Position numbers and translations under genes: made by a program. From assembly GCA_964548655.1 (NCBI GenBank), contig CAZJQT010000030.1, positions 1 to 5,502 on the forward strand: a stretch of DNA of 5,502 nt, written 5' to 3'. This document shows, piece by piece, positions 4,890-5,502 of this stretch. The notes beneath the pieces were generated by a model. The model saw only the letters and a list, made by a program, of their open reading frames with translations. It was not told the DNA's origin and did no database searches. Origin of the DNA: CAZJQT01 sp964548655. GTDB lineage: Bacteria; Patescibacteriota; Saccharimonadia; Saccharimonadales; CAZJQT01. How positions within the stretch are numbered: the stretch's first letter is position 1; every line of letters starts with the position of its first letter.

Positions 4890-5417
4890 ATGAGTCAACC
4901 AAAAGGTTTAAATAAACTAACAGCCGAACAGCAATTTAAAGAAATCGATAGATCAAATGCAGAAGCCCTAAAAAGAAGCAATGAAAGAGTTGAGGATAGA
5001 TCAGCTCGCAGAGATGCGCAGAAAAACAAGTGGGGTAATCGAGCAATCGGTGTTGGTGCGGGTGTTCTGATGACGTTGGGCGTAGGAGCTCTAGCTCATC
5101 AACTCAAACCAAATAAATCAACTAGTGTCAAAACGGGTAATTCGCCGGCGGTTGCTAACTTCAAACCCGGTAGTTCGCCTGCAACGGTTACCTCAGGTGA
5201 ATCAACACCTATGACCATACACGTAAAAGTTGACGAGCCTGGTGGCGGCATTTATTCGACAGTCGATGAGTTAGCTAAAAAGGGACTTATTGAACCCGAT
5301 CACGTCGCAGACTACAAAAAAGACGCGCTGCGACTGCACGACAATGACCCCCATGTTGGCTATGGTGAAGGTATAGATGTACCTGTCGATCAGCAGCCAC
5401 AACCCGAAAACCCTTAA
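4890..5417 (+). CDS. Single-pass membrane protein with probable extracytoplasmic C-terminal domain
   Basis: This 175-residue protein has three parts. Residues 1-48 are hydrophilic and rich in Arg, Lys, Glu and Gln, and are probably helical. Residues 50-70 are a Gly/Ala/Val/Leu-rich membrane helix. Residues 72-107 are a low-complexity Ser/Thr/Pro/Asn/Gly linker, followed by a small domain at about 108-166 and a Pro/Gln-rich tail. The strongly positive N-terminal side suggests N-in, C-out topology, so the linker and domain lie outside the membrane. The C-terminal domain opens with I-H-V-K-V-D-E and closes with G-Y-G-E-G-I-D-V-P. This vaguely recalls LysM domains, which open on a Tyr-x-Val-like strand and close on a G-x-x-L-x-I-P strand, but the typical G-D-T motif is replaced by P-G-G-G. 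A cell-wall-facing role is therefore only possible. Three in-frame stops (TAA TGA TGA) end the gene. It has its own strong promoter. Confidence 0.88.
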   Translation: MSQPKGLNKLTAEQQFKEIDRSNAEALKRSNERVEDRSARRDAQKNKWGNRAIGVGAGVLMTLGVGALAHQLKPNKSTSVKTGNSPAVANFKPGSSPATVTSGESTPMTIHVKVDEPGGGIYSTVDELAKKGLIEPDHVADYKKDALRLHDNDPHVGYGEGIDVPVDQQPQPENP

Positions 5418-5430
5418 TGATGAATAGCGC

Positions 5431-5459
5431 TTGAACTAAAGCTCAGCACACCATATGTT
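5431..5459 (+). promoter_or_regulatory. Weak candidate promoter at the right edge
   Basis: TTGAAC (5431-5436) and TATGTT (5454-5459), each matching four of six consensus bases, are separated by 17 bp. An imperfect inverted repeat, ACAC at 5448-5451 with GTGT at 5460-5463, surrounds the -10-like box. Either signal could arise by chance. They matter only because a possible gene start follows at 5477. Confidence 0.2.
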
Positions 5460-5476
5460 GTGTTAGCCGCAAAATC

Positions 5477-5502
5477 ATGGCAAAACTGTGGAAAACTGAC
5501 CC
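5477..5502 (+). CDS. Possible start of the next gene (3' partial, very uncertain)
   Basis: An ATG opens a frame of eight complete codons (M-A-K-L-W-K-T-D) that runs off the window. It lies 59 bases after the previous stop, a spacing usual for this gene-dense region, and on the same strand. No Shine-Dalgarno sequence is present, and no -10 box sits at the 6-8 base distance used by the leaderless genes here. Too few residues are visible to name a product. Confidence 0.25.

Noticed and set aside
5487..5495. DnaA-box match (TTTTCCACA on the minus strand) and a direct repeat AAAACTG spaced by TGG
   Set aside because: One degenerate 9-base match is expected by chance at this scale. There is no cluster of boxes or AT-rich unwinding region to suggest an origin.
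2236..5502. Intrinsic terminators after the genes ending at 2238, 3063, 3540, 4853 and 5417
   Set aside because: No GC-rich stem followed by a T-run is visible in any of these gaps. The inverted repeats at 3555-3575 and 5448-5463 lack the T-run.
1..5502. TGA recoding (code 25, as in Gracilibacteria/Absconditabacteria)
   Set aside because: TGA ends aroQ and the VOC gene at natural family lengths, and no gene needs read-through of TGA.
1..5502. CRISPR array, tRNA, rRNA, insertion sequence or defence system
   Set aside because: No spaced identical repeats, cloverleaf-like segments, transposase genes or terminal inverted repeats were seen. The NYN protein alone does not make a defence or toxin system.

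Overview
The window is a dense, entirely plus-strand stretch with eight supported protein genes. One is cut by the left edge, and a ninth very uncertain gene start lies at the right edge. I see no RNA gene, mobile element or CRISPR array. By eye the base composition is moderately AT-rich. TGA works as a normal stop codon (chorismate mutase and glyoxalase-fold genes), so this is standard code 11. Small overlapping genes, leaderless-looking starts, and a membrane protein/NYN gene pair of a kind I associate with Patescibacteria (CPR) suggest a CPR bacterium, possibly Saccharibacteria. This placement is an inference from family resemblance, with no marker gene to confirm it.

Layout. (1) 3-935: the C-terminal part of a long, charged, helical repeat protein of unknown function. 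(2) 940-2238: a tightly coupled three-gene unit of an unrecognised cysteine-rich small protein, an AroQ-type chorismate mutase and a TyrA-family dehydrogenase. The genes overlap by 8 and 4 bases. The last two supply the chorismate-to-tyrosine branch, and the TyrA looks more like the NADP-linked arogenate dehydrogenases of plants and cyanobacteria than the E. coli prephenate enzyme. (3) 2255-3063: a two-gene unit of a small two-helix membrane protein and a NYN/LabA-like putative nuclease. The second gene starts with TTG inside the first. (4) 3160-3540: a glyoxalase-fold (VOC) protein with its own leader and a strong Shine-Dalgarno site. (5) 3579-4853: a complete GH1 beta-glycosidase with all catalytic residues and no signal peptide, so probably cytoplasmic. 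(6) 4890-5417: a single-pass membrane protein with a probable extracytoplasmic C-terminal domain. (7) 5418-5502: a short tail with weak signals only.

The most striking pattern is regulatory. Four genes or operons (940, 2255, 3579, 4890) have a -10 hexamer, three of them with an upstream TGn, ending 6-8 bases before the ATG. Predicted transcription would start at or within two bases of the start codon, giving leaderless mRNAs. The VOC gene is the contrast: it has a 48-base predicted leader and GGAGGT. A perfect 6-bp inverted repeat also straddles the GH1 -10 box and could be an operator. I found no clearly novel multi-gene system. The best candidates for new biology are the cysteine-rich protein coupled to AroQ/TyrA and the leaderless promoter architecture.
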